DNA from: Terriglobia bacterium
GTDB lineage: Bacteria; Acidobacteriota; Terriglobia; Bryobacterales; Bryobacteraceae
Length of the DNA: 43,450 nt
Direction: 5' to 3'
Assembly: GCA_025363475.1 (NCBI GenBank)
Contig: JANYDS010000065.1
Coordinates: 1 to 43,450 of the forward strand
Part shown: positions 23,274 to 33,015 of the stretch, piece by piece
Layout of the letters: the number at the start of each line of letters is the position of its first letter
Numbering within the stretch: position 1 is the first letter of the stretch
Translations under genes and position numbers: made by a program
The notes under the pieces: model-generated
The model's input: only the letters and a program-made list of their open reading frames with translations
Database searches by the model: none
Told to the model about the DNA's origin: nothing

Positions 23274-25652
23274 TTGGCAAAATCGCGGGTGTTTGTAAAG
23301 TTCGTACTGGTTCCGGTGGTGGTGATACTCGCGACAGGCGCGGGAGGCATGGCCTACCTCGACTCAGCCGGAAATCGTTTCTTCGATCAGGGGAAAGAGA
23401 TCACTGGCACGCTGATCGATCTTGGTCATGCACTGAAGGCAAAAGACTTTGCCAAAATTGAAAGCTTCTATGCCGCGGACTTCCACGGCTCACAGCTAGG
23501 GATTAACACTCTTAAAGAGAGTGAAGTGCGGGACGGAATCCATAAGGTTCTGTTTTCCAGCGCTGGAGGAACAGAGGACCGCACAGCCGCGCTTGCGGAG
23601 TGGAAGACTTACCTCGATTCCTTTACCTCCATTGACGAACTCACTTTCCATATTCATCTGCTGGACACCTGGGGCTCGCGGGACAAGCTGGAAGCCACGG
23701 TCCGCTTTGAGTTGATCGGCACACCCCATGGCGCGCCTTTCAGCGGGATCGACCGGGGCTACTTCAAAGTCGGCTTTCACGGAACCGATAAAGGGCTACA
23801 GATCGTTTCAGCCACGCTGGTCTCGGGCGACCGGTCTATCAGCGACAAGCCGCAGTTTTCGGATGTCTCGGCGGAAGCGGGGATCGACTTCAAGAATCAA
23901 TATTATCCTGCGTTCCTGAACCAGAAGCTTAAGTTCGCCATGATCAAATACGGCCCCGGTGGAATCACTGCGGCCGATTACGACAACGACGGCCTTTACG
24001 ACATCATGATTCCGGATGGAGTCAGTTCCCGTTTGTTCCACAATCTGGGCAACGGCAAATTTGAAGACGTAACGGAGAAGGCGGGTCTTGCAGGGTTGGA
24101 CGGCGTGGGGGTGGCGCTTTTCGCCGACTACGACAATGATGGCCAGAAAGATCTTTTCGTCAGCCGGACCTTTAAGCCCAACCAGCTTTTCCACAACAAC
24201 GGTGATGGAACCTTTACTGATGTTACGGCGAAATCGGGCATTGGAGAAGACTGCTGCACGACTGTTGCGTCCTGGGCTGATTACGATAACGATGGTTTCC
24301 TCGACCTCTATGTAGGCCGCTATCTGGACCCGCGCACCGATATTCCCACTACGTTCTATGCTCGCAACGGCTTACCGAATCAGCTCTATCACAACAATGG
24401 TGACGGCACTTTCACTAATGTGACGGTGAAGGCTGGCGTGGGTGAAATCGGTCTTTGTCTCGGCACGGTGTTCGCTGACTACAACGACGACGGCTTCCCT
24501 GATCTTTATGTGGTGAACGATTTCGGACGAAAGACGCTTTACAAGAACAACGGCAACGGCACGTTTACAGACGTCACGGTGAAAGCCGGAACCCTGGCCT
24601 ATGGTGCCGGAATGAACGCGAGTTTTGCCGACTACAATAATGACGGCAAGATGGATATTTACGTCACCAATATCCGCTCTGATGAAGCCTGGTACGCACA
24701 GTGGCCGACAGTTGGCCGTTACATGATTAACTCCTGGCGGCAGGGTGTCTGGATTACGGACATGCCGCTCTACTTTCAGATCTTCCAGCAGTCGGGCATG
24801 AACTTCATCAAGGTTTTCCAGGACATGGCGTCCGGCAACAACCTGCTGATGAACAAGGGCGACGGCACCTTTGAAGACACCACAGTAAAGAACAACGCCA
24901 ACCCGCTGGGCTGGTTCTGGGGAGCGAGCTTTGCCGATTTCGATAACGACGGCTGGCAGGATATTTACGCAGCCAACGGCTGGGTCTACAACGATAAAGA
25001 CACAGAAATCGAACTCGACTTCCTAAACAATGTGGTCAGTGAGCAGAAGCTCTATAAGACCGGTATTCTGTTCGACCCGGCTCACTTTGGCCATACTTCG
25101 TGGCATGGCTGGGAACACAACCGCTACCTGCGCAATCGGGGAGATGGCTCGTTTGAAGAAGTGGGCCATGCTGCCGGGAATGATTTGTTGCTGAACAGTC
25201 GTGGTGTGGCTGTGGCTGATTTCTGGAATCGTGGCGTGATGGATATCGCGGTTTCGGCTTCTGACGACAAGCACAAACTGCTGAGGAACGATGTGGGAGT
25301 GGATCGTCGCTGGCTCCAGGTGGAACTGGTGGGAACCAAATCCAACCGGGATGCAGTCGGTGCCAGGGTCACCATCAAGGCCGATGGCGGCAAGTTGCAA
25401 ATGCGCGAAGTGATTCTGGGCGACGGTTACGGTTCGCAGAATTCACTGCGGCAGCACTTTGGTCTTGGCAAGGGTACTTCCGCAGAAGAGATCGTGGTCA
25501 AGTGGCCGCGTTCCGGCACGGTGCAGACGTTCAAGAATGTACCGGGCAACAGGATCATTCAGATCACCGAAGGCAGTGATCAGATTGTGGAGAAAAACTA
25601 CTCTGTTCCGGCGGCGAAGAAGCCTGCGGGTATGAAAGTCGCCGCGAAATGA
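23274..25652 (+). CDS. Membrane-anchored CRTAC1/UnbV beta-propeller protein with NTF2-like N-terminal domain
   Basis: First gene of the 15-gene operon; TTG start with GGGAGG at 23259-23264. The 792-residue protein begins with an uncleaved-looking anchor (VFVKFVLVPVVVILATGAGG). Residues about 40-190 look like an NTF2/SnoaL-type fold (LKAKDFAKIESFYAADFHG, and a late TVRFELIGTPHG strand); this part is absent from the other propellers here. Then follow many FG-GAP repeats (ADYDNDGLYDIMI, ADYDNDGQKDLFV, ADYNNDGKMDIYV, ADFDNDGWQDIYA) to about residue 670 and a C-terminal ASPIC/UnbV domain (GTKSNRDAVGARVTIKADGG, FGLGKGTSAEEIVVKWP). The stop overlaps the next ATG. Confidence 0.88.
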   Translation: MAKSRVFVKFVLVPVVVILATGAGGMAYLDSAGNRFFDQGKEITGTLIDLGHALKAKDFAKIESFYAADFHGSQLGINTLKESEVRDGIHKVLFSSAGGTEDRTAALAEWKTYLDSFTSIDELTFHIHLLDTWGSRDKLEATVRFELIGTPHGAPFSGIDRGYFKVGFHGTDKGLQIVSATLVSGDRSISDKPQFSDVSAEAGIDFKNQYYPAFLNQKLKFAMIKYGPGGITAADYDNDGLYDIMIPDGVSSRLFHNLGNGKFEDVTEKAGLAGLDGVGVALFADYDNDGQKDLFVSRTFKPNQLFHNNGDGTFTDVTAKSGIGEDCCTTVASWADYDNDGFLDLYVGRYLDPRTDIPTTFYARNGLPNQLYHNNGDGTFTNVTVKAGVGEIGLCLGTVFADYNDDGFPDLYVVNDFGRKTLYKNNGNGTFTDVTVKAGTLAYGAGMNASFADYNNDGKMDIYVTNIRSDEAWYAQWPTVGRYMINSWRQGVWITDMPLYFQIFQQSGMNFIKVFQDMASGNNLLMNKGDGTFEDTTVKNNANPLGWFWGASFADFDNDGWQDIYAANGWVYNDKDTEIELDFLNNVVSEQKLYKTGILFDPAHFGHTSWHGWEHNRYLRNRGDGSFEEVGHAAGNDLLLNSRGVAVADFWNRGVMDIAVSASDDKHKLLRNDVGVDRRWLQVELVGTKSNRDAVGARVTIKADGGKLQMREVILGDGYGSQNSLRQHFGLGKGTSAEEIVVKWPRSGTVQTFKNVPGNRIIQITEGSDQIVEKNYSVPAAKKPAGMKVAAK

Positions 25653-27364
25653 AAAGGTTAGTCATCACTGCCGGAGCTTATCTGGGTTGTATCGGAGCCG
25701 TGCTGATTGCGGCTGAGGCAACGGGCGCGCGCTGGTTTGAAGATGTGACGAAGAAGGCCGGGATTAACGCCCGGCACGGCAATCGTGTGTTCGACAATCC
25801 TTACGCGAAAATTATGGCCGGGTACACCGCGCTTGGTGCCTCCGCCTCTGTTGCCGACTATGATGGTGATGGTTTCGATGATGTCTTCGTCACTGATTCC
25901 AAGCTTGGCGGCAAAAATCATCTGTATCACAACAACGGCAACATGACGTTTACTGACGTTGCCGAAAGTGCCGGAGTGGCCAACGCCAACGACGACAAGA
26001 ATGCCGTGGCGGATTCACTCTGGTTCGATTTCAACAATGACGGGCGGCCTGATCTTCTTGTAGTGCGCTTTGGCCACAATCAGCTTTACCAAAACATGGG
26101 CAACGGAAAATTCAAAGACGTTTCCCACGCTGCCGGGATTGATGGCTATAAGAACGCCATTACGGCTATCGCATTCGACTATGATCGCGACGGCAAGCTG
26201 GATCTTTTTGTGGGTTCCTATTTTCAACCCATCAATATTTTCAATCCGGAAACGCCGCGCTTCTTCCCTGAGAGTTTTGAGACTGCGAATAATGGTGGCG
26301 GCGTTACTGTATACCACAACAACGGCAATGGGACGTTTACCGATGTTACTGACAAGACCGGCCTGCGCCTGAGCGGCTGGACCCTTGATCTTGGCCATGC
26401 TGACGCAGATAACGATGGCTGGGACGATCTGTATGTCGCGGCTGATTTCGGCACTGATCGTTTTTTTCACAACAACGGCAACGGCACCTTCACTGACATC
26501 ACCGAGACGGCTATCGGCATTGATTCCAAGAAGGGCATGAATGTCGACTGGGGCGATTTCGATAACGATGGTTTGCTCGACATCTACGTCACTAACATTA
26601 CTGACGATTACATGCGCGAAGGTAATTTCCTGTGGCATAACAACGGGAATCTGACTTTCTCTGACGTCTCGCGTGAAACCAACTCATTTGAAACCGGCTG
26701 GGGCTGGGGTGCTAAGTTTTTTGACTACGACAACGATGGCTGGCTGGATCTTTACGTAACTAACGGCTGGGTTTCCGCCGGTAAAGACAGCTATGTCCCG
26801 GACATTTTCAACATGGTGACCAAGCCGGGTATTGATTTCGCCGATGCCCGCAACTGGCCTCCCATGGGCAACAAGAGCCTTAGCGGTTATGAGAAGAAAA
26901 AGCTCTTCCATAACGAACACGGGCAACTGTTTAAGGATCAGGCTGCGCGCCACGGCGTTGATTCGCAGAAGGATGGCCGGGGCGTGGCGATCGCCGATTT
27001 CGACAATGACGGTCGGCTGGACATGTTCGTGGCGAATGCCAGCGGCGAACCGAATCTTTACCGCAACACGATGCCGGCCGGTGCTCACTGGGTCCAGTTT
27101 GCGCTGCAGGGCACAAAATCAAACCGCACCGCGATTGGCGCGCAGGTTCGTCTGACTGCGGGCGGCAGCACGCGACTTCAGTTCATCAGCGGTGGCAACA
27201 GTTTCGCCGGCCAATCGAGCAACCGGGTTCACTTTGGGCTGGGCGATGTGGCGAAAATCGATCAGATTGAAGTCCGCTGGCCGAACGGTGAAAAAGAAGT
27301 GTTCACAGGCATCGCAGTAGACAAACTTCAGAAGATTGTGGAAGGGAGCAGCAAGAGGAAATAA
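25649..27364 (+). CDS. Exported CRTAC1-type FG-GAP/ASPIC-UnbV protein (paralogue A)
   Basis: A 571-residue protein with signal peptide (about 1-22). FG-GAP repeats with acidic loops (DYDGDGFDDVFVT, DFNNDGRPDLLVV, DYDRDGKLDLFVG, DFDNDGLLDIYVT, DYDNDGWLDLYVT, DFDNDGRLDMFVA) fill residues about 55-475; an ASPIC/UnbV domain closes the protein (GTKSNRTAIGAQVRLTAGG, HFGLGDVAKIDQIEVRWPNG). It is closely similar over its whole length to the protein at 28158-29885, including the rare block GMNVDxxDxDNDGxLDIYVT, so the two arose by duplication. It shares the A of TAATG with the next gene. Confidence 0.92.
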   Translation: MKRLVITAGAYLGCIGAVLIAAEATGARWFEDVTKKAGINARHGNRVFDNPYAKIMAGYTALGASASVADYDGDGFDDVFVTDSKLGGKNHLYHNNGNMTFTDVAESAGVANANDDKNAVADSLWFDFNNDGRPDLLVVRFGHNQLYQNMGNGKFKDVSHAAGIDGYKNAITAIAFDYDRDGKLDLFVGSYFQPINIFNPETPRFFPESFETANNGGGVTVYHNNGNGTFTDVTDKTGLRLSGWTLDLGHADADNDGWDDLYVAADFGTDRFFHNNGNGTFTDITETAIGIDSKKGMNVDWGDFDNDGLLDIYVTNITDDYMREGNFLWHNNGNLTFSDVSRETNSFETGWGWGAKFFDYDNDGWLDLYVTNGWVSAGKDSYVPDIFNMVTKPGIDFADARNWPPMGNKSLSGYEKKKLFHNEHGQLFKDQAARHGVDSQKDGRGVAIADFDNDGRLDMFVANASGEPNLYRNTMPAGAHWVQFALQGTKSNRTAIGAQVRLTAGGSTRLQFISGGNSFAGQSSNRVHFGLGDVAKIDQIEVRWPNGEKEVFTGIAVDKLQKIVEGSSKRK

Positions 27365-28161
27365 TGAATTACCGGAACAGAGTATTCCTGACAGCGGTTC
27401 TGACGGCATTGCCGCTGTTGATTGTTACGCCGGCTTTTGCTGCTGATGACGAATTTGAGAAGGCTGAGCAGGCGCTCGCTTCCAAAGACTACAAGACCGC
27501 TATTCCGATCCTAGAAAAGCTGGTGGAGGCGGATCCGGACAGTTCCCGCAATGCGAGTGAGTACCGTCAGGCGATTCTGCGTCAGTCCATTGCCGGGCAT
27601 CCGAAAGAAGGTGCGGTTTTGGACTTTGACAAGGAAATTTCGTTCTTCGAAAAGCAGGCTGCCGCGCATCCGAATTCCTCTAATATCTATCTGCACTATG
27701 GCTTTGCTTATGTGGACAAGATTGCCGCTGCGGGTTCCATTACACAGGTGATTCTGGCAAATACTGCGCTGACTCAGTTCACGAAATCTCTCGAACTGAA
27801 GCCAACCTGGATTGGACTCTATACACGGGGCAACAGTTATCTATATTGGCCCAGAATTTTTGGCCGTACTTCGCTGGGCGTCTCCGACCTTGAAAGAGCG
27901 TATGCGATGCAGAAGGCCGAGCCGAAGAAAAGTTTCCACGTCCGTGTTTACATCTCGCTGGGTGATGGCTACTGGAAGTCGGACAACATTGATAAAGCTG
28001 TTGCCGTCTGGCGGGAGGGCGTTACGCAGTTCCCCAACAGCCAGCCTCTGAAAGACCGGCTTTCGCGGCAGGGCGAAGATCTGCGGGCGTATATTGATAA
28101 CGTTTTGGATCCGGGCCGCCGGGTTGATACCGACCTGCGCGAACTCTGGGGGCAGCCGTGA
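27364..28161 (+). CDS. Exported TPR-repeat protein
   Basis: A 265-residue periplasmic protein with a strong signal peptide (about 1-26, cleavage after PAFA). The mature part consists of tetratricopeptide-like helical pairs, for example AEQALASKDYKTAIPILEKL, LTQFTKSLELKPTWIGLYTR and IDKAVAVWREGVTQFPNS. TPR proteins of this size typically hold protein complexes together, so it may organise the neighbouring beta-propeller proteins in the periplasm. It lies exactly between two duplicated CRTAC1 genes and overlaps both, with TAATG at the start and GTGA at the end. Confidence 0.85.
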   Translation: MNYRNRVFLTAVLTALPLLIVTPAFAADDEFEKAEQALASKDYKTAIPILEKLVEADPDSSRNASEYRQAILRQSIAGHPKEGAVLDFDKEISFFEKQAAAHPNSSNIYLHYGFAYVDKIAAAGSITQVILANTALTQFTKSLELKPTWIGLYTRGNSYLYWPRIFGRTSLGVSDLERAYAMQKAEPKKSFHVRVYISLGDGYWKSDNIDKAVAVWREGVTQFPNSQPLKDRLSRQGEDLRAYIDNVLDPGRRVDTDLRELWGQP

Positions 28162-29885
28162 AGTTTCTAGCCAACAAATTCGTACTGGCGGCTCTGTTGC
28201 TCGGCGTCCCGGCTGCAGTGATTGCGTTTGAAGGAATTGAAGCGAAGATCAGGTTCACCGATATTGCCGCGAAGGCTGGCGTGCAGACGCAGCATCACAC
28301 CCGCAAGTACAACGGCAAGAGCGCGGAAGTGCTGGGGATGTTTACTTCGGGCGGTTCTTCTGCCGCAGTAGGTGACTTTGACGGTGATGGTCTGGACGAC
28401 ATTTTTGTAACTGATTCCGACAAGGGCAAGTTGAACCACCTTTTCCATAACAATGGCAACATGACATTCACTGATGTTGCGGTGGCTGCCGGTGTGGCGG
28501 GCGGGAATGATCCGCTTTCCATCGTGGCGGATGCGCTGTGGTTTGATTACGACAATGATGGCAGGCAGGATCTCTTAGTTGCGCGGTTCGGCACGCCGAT
28601 TTTGTATCACAACGAGGGCGGCGGGAAGTTTAAGGACGTTTCGAAAGGCTCCGGTTTCAACAAATTCGGTAACACAATTGCGGTGATCGCCTTTGATTAC
28701 GACAATGACGGTTTGCTGGATGTGATGCTGGGCAACTATTTCAAGCCGGAGAATTTGCTCGAACTAAAAGACCCGCATGTGTTGCCGAACGACCTCGATA
28801 ACGCGATCAACGGCGGCGGCGTTACGCTGTGGCACAACCAGGGCAAGGGCGTTTTCGTCGATGTGACGGTGAAGGCCGGCTTTGGTAAACACACCGGCTG
28901 GACCCTCGACATCGGGCATGGCGATTACGATAACGACGGCTTCCAGGATATCTATCTGGCCTGCGATTACGGGACTGACCGGATCTTCTTTAATAACGGC
29001 GATGGCACGTTTACTGATACCACGGAAAAGTCGATTGGCTTTGATACTCGCAAAGGTATGAACGTCGATGTGGCTGATTACGATAACGACGGGTATCTGG
29101 ATATTTACGTCACCAATATCACTGATGAATACATGAAAGAGTGCAACATGATGTGGCACAACAATCATGACCGCACGTTCACGGATGTTTCGCGAGAAAC
29201 CAATACCTGTGAAACTTTGTGGGGCTGGTCAGCGAAGTTCGGTGACTTTGATAATGACGGCTGGCCGGATCTGTTTGTGGTAAACGGTCTGCGTTCCGCA
29301 GGTAAAGAAAATTACATTCCGGTGCTGGTAAATCTGATCACGCAGCCGGGGGTTGATTTCACTGATGCGCGGCTCTGGCCGAACATCGGCAACATGACCT
29401 GGAGCGGTTACCAGAAGAAGAAAATGTTCCGCAATCTGGGCGGCCAGGCGTTCAAGGAAATCTCCGCTGAAGCGGGCGTTGATAACGACAAAGACGGCCG
29501 CGGCATTGCCATGGGCGACTTTGATAACGATGGCAGGCTTGACCTTTTTCAGGCGAATGCTGATCAGCCGGCGATCTTCTATCGGGGTGTGACTGAAGGC
29601 GGGGGCAACTGGATTCAGTTCAAACTGACCGGGACGAAATCGAACAGGGATGCGGTTGGTGCAAGGATCACTTTGACCGCTGGCGGCTTGAAGCAGATGC
29701 ATGAGATTAACGGTGCCAATGGCTATGCGGGTCAGAGCATGAGCCGTGCGCATTTTGGCATTGGCAAGGCGGCGACAGTTGATTCGGTGGAGATTCGCTG
29801 GCCCAACGGACTTATTGAAAAGGTCAGCGGCGTGGCAGTCAATAAGATCAACAAAGTGACCGAAGGAAAGGGTCTGCAGCGCTAA
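28158..29885 (+). CDS. Exported CRTAC1-type FG-GAP/ASPIC-UnbV protein (paralogue B)
   Basis: A 575-residue GTG-started protein with signal peptide (about 1-24). The repeat loops include DFDGDGLDDIFVT, DYDNDGRQDLLVA, DYDNDGLLDVMLG, DYDNDGFQDIYLA, DYDNDGYLDIYVT, DFDNDGWPDLFVV and DFDNDGRLDLFQA, followed by an ASPIC/UnbV domain (GTKSNRDAVGARITLTAGG, HFGIGKAATVDSVEIRWPNG). It matches paralogue A block for block (SAGKxxY, GYxKKKxF, DVSRETN). A difference is two Cys residues in the region MKECNMMWHN / RETNTCETLWGW, not present in A, which could form a disulfide. Overlaps both neighbours. Confidence 0.92.
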   Translation: MKFLANKFVLAALLLGVPAAVIAFEGIEAKIRFTDIAAKAGVQTQHHTRKYNGKSAEVLGMFTSGGSSAAVGDFDGDGLDDIFVTDSDKGKLNHLFHNNGNMTFTDVAVAAGVAGGNDPLSIVADALWFDYDNDGRQDLLVARFGTPILYHNEGGGKFKDVSKGSGFNKFGNTIAVIAFDYDNDGLLDVMLGNYFKPENLLELKDPHVLPNDLDNAINGGGVTLWHNQGKGVFVDVTVKAGFGKHTGWTLDIGHGDYDNDGFQDIYLACDYGTDRIFFNNGDGTFTDTTEKSIGFDTRKGMNVDVADYDNDGYLDIYVTNITDEYMKECNMMWHNNHDRTFTDVSRETNTCETLWGWSAKFGDFDNDGWPDLFVVNGLRSAGKENYIPVLVNLITQPGVDFTDARLWPNIGNMTWSGYQKKKMFRNLGGQAFKEISAEAGVDNDKDGRGIAMGDFDNDGRLDLFQANADQPAIFYRGVTEGGGNWIQFKLTGTKSNRDAVGARITLTAGGLKQMHEINGANGYAGQSMSRAHFGIGKAATVDSVEIRWPNGLIEKVSGVAVNKINKVTEGKGLQR

Positions 29886-32800
29886 TGAAGACATTCGTCT
29901 TACTCGCCGGACTGGTCGGCATTTCACTGTTTGCTTTTCAAACGAGTGATTTACCACAACAGGAGAAGCTCGCACAGGCACGCAATCTGGGCAAGGCATT
30001 TTACGAAAATCCGACCACTCAGACACAGGCACTGGACGAATTCAAAAAAGCGTTCGACTTAAATCCGGAGTCAGCCCGCGAACGGGTGAACTACGGATTG
30101 GCGTTGCTTCATGCTGCCAAAACGGCAGAAGGTATTGCGGAACTGGAAAAGGCCCAGAAGCAGGACCCGACAATTCCACACACGTGGTTTAACCTGGGTA
30201 TCGCTTATAAGAAAGACTCGCAGTATGAGAAAGCGATCGAGCAGTTTGAGGGCATTGTAAAGCTGGTTCCGAATGAGCCCATTTCGCATTACAATCTGGG
30301 CGTTCTTTATAAGCTGACTGGCAAGACCGAAGACGCGCTGCGCGAGTTTGAACTTACGGCGAAACTGAATCCGGCGCTGGCTGGTCCGCACTTCCAGTTG
30401 TTCAATACTTATCGTGGTTCCGGTCGTCCGGCGGATGCGGCGCGGGAACAGGCTGTTTTCCAGGAAATCAAGAAACGGCAGGCAGGTGCGGCTGTTCCGG
30501 AGGATTTGGAATGGAGTTTCTTTTCCGAGATTTATGACATGCCTGAGGCTGCCAGTGCGGCTGATGTCGATGCCGGCAAGCCGGTGAAGCTGACCGCCCG
30601 TAAACTCGGCGACGGGTTTGAAGGCGTGACCACTTCCGATGTTGATGGCGACGGCAATCCTGAGATCGTGGCATGGTCTGCCGCTGGCGTGAAGGTGTTC
30701 AAGAATGGTGTGGCTGCGGCTGTCGAGTGTGGGTTGGGAGGGGTGAGAGATGTTGTGTCCATCACCTCAGCTGACTTCAACAATGACGCTCTGGCCGATT
30801 TGACGATCATCACCAAAACCGGCGCGGAATTATGGATTAACCGCAAGGGCAAGTTTGAGAAGTCCCCGATTGTGATTCCTGAAGGTCATTACGCGAAAGC
30901 GGTATGGCTGGATTATGACCATGATTACGACCTGGATCTCTTCCTGCTCGGTGAGAAGTCTCTGCTGCTGCGGAACAATGGTGCCGCCGGTTTCAGTGAC
31001 GAAACGAAGACATTCCCGTTTGTGCTTGCACGTGCGACCGACGGTACCTTGTTTGACGCGGTGCCCGACACCGATGGCATGGATCTGGTTGTTACTTACG
31101 CCGATCACGTGGGCGTTCTCTACGTAGACAAACTTGGGGGCAAGTATGAAGCCCAGGACCTCGCACCAGTTCCAGCAGGCGTAAAGTCCATACATGCAAT
31201 GGACCTGAATAATGACGCGGTCACTGATTTGCTGATTGCAAATGTTCCGGTCTACCACCGCCAGGGCACATTTCAAGCCGCAGCGCCGTTCGCCAGCGTT
31301 TTGGCAGGTATCGATTTTTCTAATTCCGGGCAGTTGTCCAGCGCAGCAGGAGCCGATGCCGTTTCGTATGCAGCGGTTGATTTCGACGGTGACGGAAAGA
31401 CCGATGTCGCAGCGGTAGAGCATGATGGTTCGCTGGTGCTGCTGCACAATGAAACCGAAACAACTAATGGCTGGCTGCGTGTTTCACTCACCGGTGTCAA
31501 GAATGTTAAACTCGCGTTTGGCTCGAAAGTCGAAGTCAAAGCGGGTACTTTGTACCAGAAGCGCACTTACTATGGACAACCGCTGGTCTTTGGGCTGCGC
31601 GGGTACAAGGAAGCTGAGACAGTCCGTATCACCTGGCCCAACGGCTTAATTCAGAACGAAGTCCATCAGGCTGCGGGGAAGGCTTACAGCTATAAAGAAG
31701 CGCAACGCCTTTCGGGCTCCTGCCCTATGATTTTCACGTGGAACGGTAAGGGCTTTCAGTTCCTGACCGACGTACTCGGCGTTGCGCCACTTGGTGCCAG
31801 TGCCGGTGATGGCACTTACTTCCCGGTAGATCATGACGAGTACGTGCAGATTCCCGGCGAAGCAATGGTACCGAAAGATGGCAAATACGAAATCCGCATT
31901 ACTGAAGAGCTTCGTGAGGTTTCGTATCTTGACCGCATTCAACTCATTGCAGTCGATCATCCGGCGACAGCTGCCATTTACACAAACGATAAGTTCAAGT
32001 CGCCGCCCTTTCCTGAGTTTCGGCTTTTTGGCGTGACCAGGCCTGTTTCGCCTGTGGCTGCACATGACGATCTGGGCAACGATGTGCTGGCGAAGGTTCA
32101 GAAGAAAGACGGCCAGTATCCCGATGCGTTCTCCCGCGACTATACGGGTGTGGCTTCGCTGCATCACCTTGATCTCGACTTCGGCAAGGCCGCAGCGGCG
32201 AACCGTGCGGTCCTGATTCTAAACGGTTGGGTGGATTGGGCTGATGGCAGCACGTTTCTGGGTCAGTCACGCGAATCCAAAGAGGGCCTGATTATGCCGT
32301 ACTTACAAGTTAAAGACGCGCAGGGCCAGTGGAAAACGGTGATTGCAGATATGGGCATTCCCGCCGGTAAACCGAAGACGATCAGTGTTGACCTGAGCGG
32401 CAAATTTCTTTCGGCTTCGCGTGAGGTTCGAATCGTTACCAACATGTGCGTTTATTGGGATGAAATCTTCCTGAGTGAAGACACTTCTACCCCCGCGACC
32501 ACCCTCACCAAACTCGACGCGGCCAGTGCAGACCTGCACTTCCGGGGCTTTTCTAAACCAGTGATTCATCCCGAGCGCCGGCAGCCCGAAAACTTTCTCT
32601 ATAACGAAACCTCGCCGGTATCATCATGGAACCCGACACCGGGGCGCTATACCCGCTTCGGCGATGTCAGAACATTACTCGCGAAGACTGATGACGAAAT
32701 GACTATCATGGGCGCGGGCGATGAACTTACTTTGCAGTTCGATATGAGCCGCTTCCCCGCCCTCCGTTCGGGCTGGAAACGTGATTTTCTGCTCCTTGTG

Positions 32801-33004
32801 GATGGCTGGGCCAAGGACGCTGACGCCAACACAGCATTTTCGAGGACTGTGGAACCGCTACCGTTCCACCACATGAGTGCCTATCCCTACCCCGCGACCG
32901 AACGCTTTCCCGGCGACGCTGCACATCGCGGGTACAGGGATGTATATAATGTCCGGCCGGCGCTTCGTCTGTTGCGCCCGCTGAACGAACAGCCGGGATA
33001 CTAA
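29885..33004 (+). CDS. Exported TPR + FG-GAP + ASPIC-like fusion with a large unassigned C-terminal region
   Basis: A 1039-residue protein with signal peptide (about 1-18). Residues about 30-200 are TPR repeats (HTWFNLGIAYKKDSQYEKAI, HYNLGVLYKLTGKTEDALRE). Residues about 235-520 are FG-GAP-like repeats (DVDGDGNPEIVAW, DYDHDYDLDLFLL, DFDGDGKTDVAAV), some with degenerate loops. An ASPIC-like segment (about 530-600: LTGVKNVKLAFGSKVEVKAG, RITWPNGLI) follows. The last 430 residues, from SGSCPMIFTWNGKGFQFLTD on, form a region I cannot assign, probably beta-rich. It joins in one chain the TPR and propeller modules that the upstream genes encode separately. Last exported product before the biosynthetic genes. 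Confidence 0.85.
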   Translation: MKTFVLLAGLVGISLFAFQTSDLPQQEKLAQARNLGKAFYENPTTQTQALDEFKKAFDLNPESARERVNYGLALLHAAKTAEGIAELEKAQKQDPTIPHTWFNLGIAYKKDSQYEKAIEQFEGIVKLVPNEPISHYNLGVLYKLTGKTEDALREFELTAKLNPALAGPHFQLFNTYRGSGRPADAAREQAVFQEIKKRQAGAAVPEDLEWSFFSEIYDMPEAASAADVDAGKPVKLTARKLGDGFEGVTTSDVDGDGNPEIVAWSAAGVKVFKNGVAAAVECGLGGVRDVVSITSADFNNDALADLTIITKTGAELWINRKGKFEKSPIVIPEGHYAKAVWLDYDHDYDLDLFLLGEKSLLLRNNGAAGFSDETKTFPFVLARATDGTLFDAVPDTDGMDLVVTYADHVGVLYVDKLGGKYEAQDLAPVPAGVKSIHAMDLNNDAVTDLLIANVPVYHRQGTFQAAAPFASVLAGIDFSNSGQLSSAAGADAVSYAAVDFDGDGKTDVAAVEHDGSLVLLHNETETTNGWLRVSLTGVKNVKLAFGSKVEVKAGTLYQKRTYYGQPLVFGLRGYKEAETVRITWPNGLIQNEVHQAAGKAYSYKEAQRLSGSCPMIFTWNGKGFQFLTDVLGVAPLGASAGDGTYFPVDHDEYVQIPGEAMVPKDGKYEIRITEELREVSYLDRIQLIAVDHPATAAIYTNDKFKSPPFPEFRLFGVTRPVSPVAAHDDLGNDVLAKVQKKDGQYPDAFSRDYTGVASLHHLDLDFGKAAAANRAVLILNGWVDWADGSTFLGQSRESKEGLIMPYLQVKDAQGQWKTVIADMGIPAGKPKTISVDLSGKFLSASREVRIVTNMCVYWDEIFLSEDTSTPATTLTKLDAASADLHFRGFSKPVIHPERRQPENFLYNETSPVSSWNPTPGRYTRFGDVRTLLAKTDDEMTIMGAGDELTLQFDMSRFPALRSGWKRDFLLLVDGWAKDADANTAFSRTVEPLPFHHMSAYPYPATERFPGDAAHRGYRDVYNVRPALRLLRPLNEQPGY

Positions 33005-33015
33005 GAGGAAGACAA

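Noticed and set aside
26000-29800. Recurrent short DNA motifs (GAYAAYGAYGGC-like) as a CRISPR or satellite array
   Set aside because: They are in-frame codons of the FG-GAP calcium loops (DxDNDG), irregularly spaced and inside genes.
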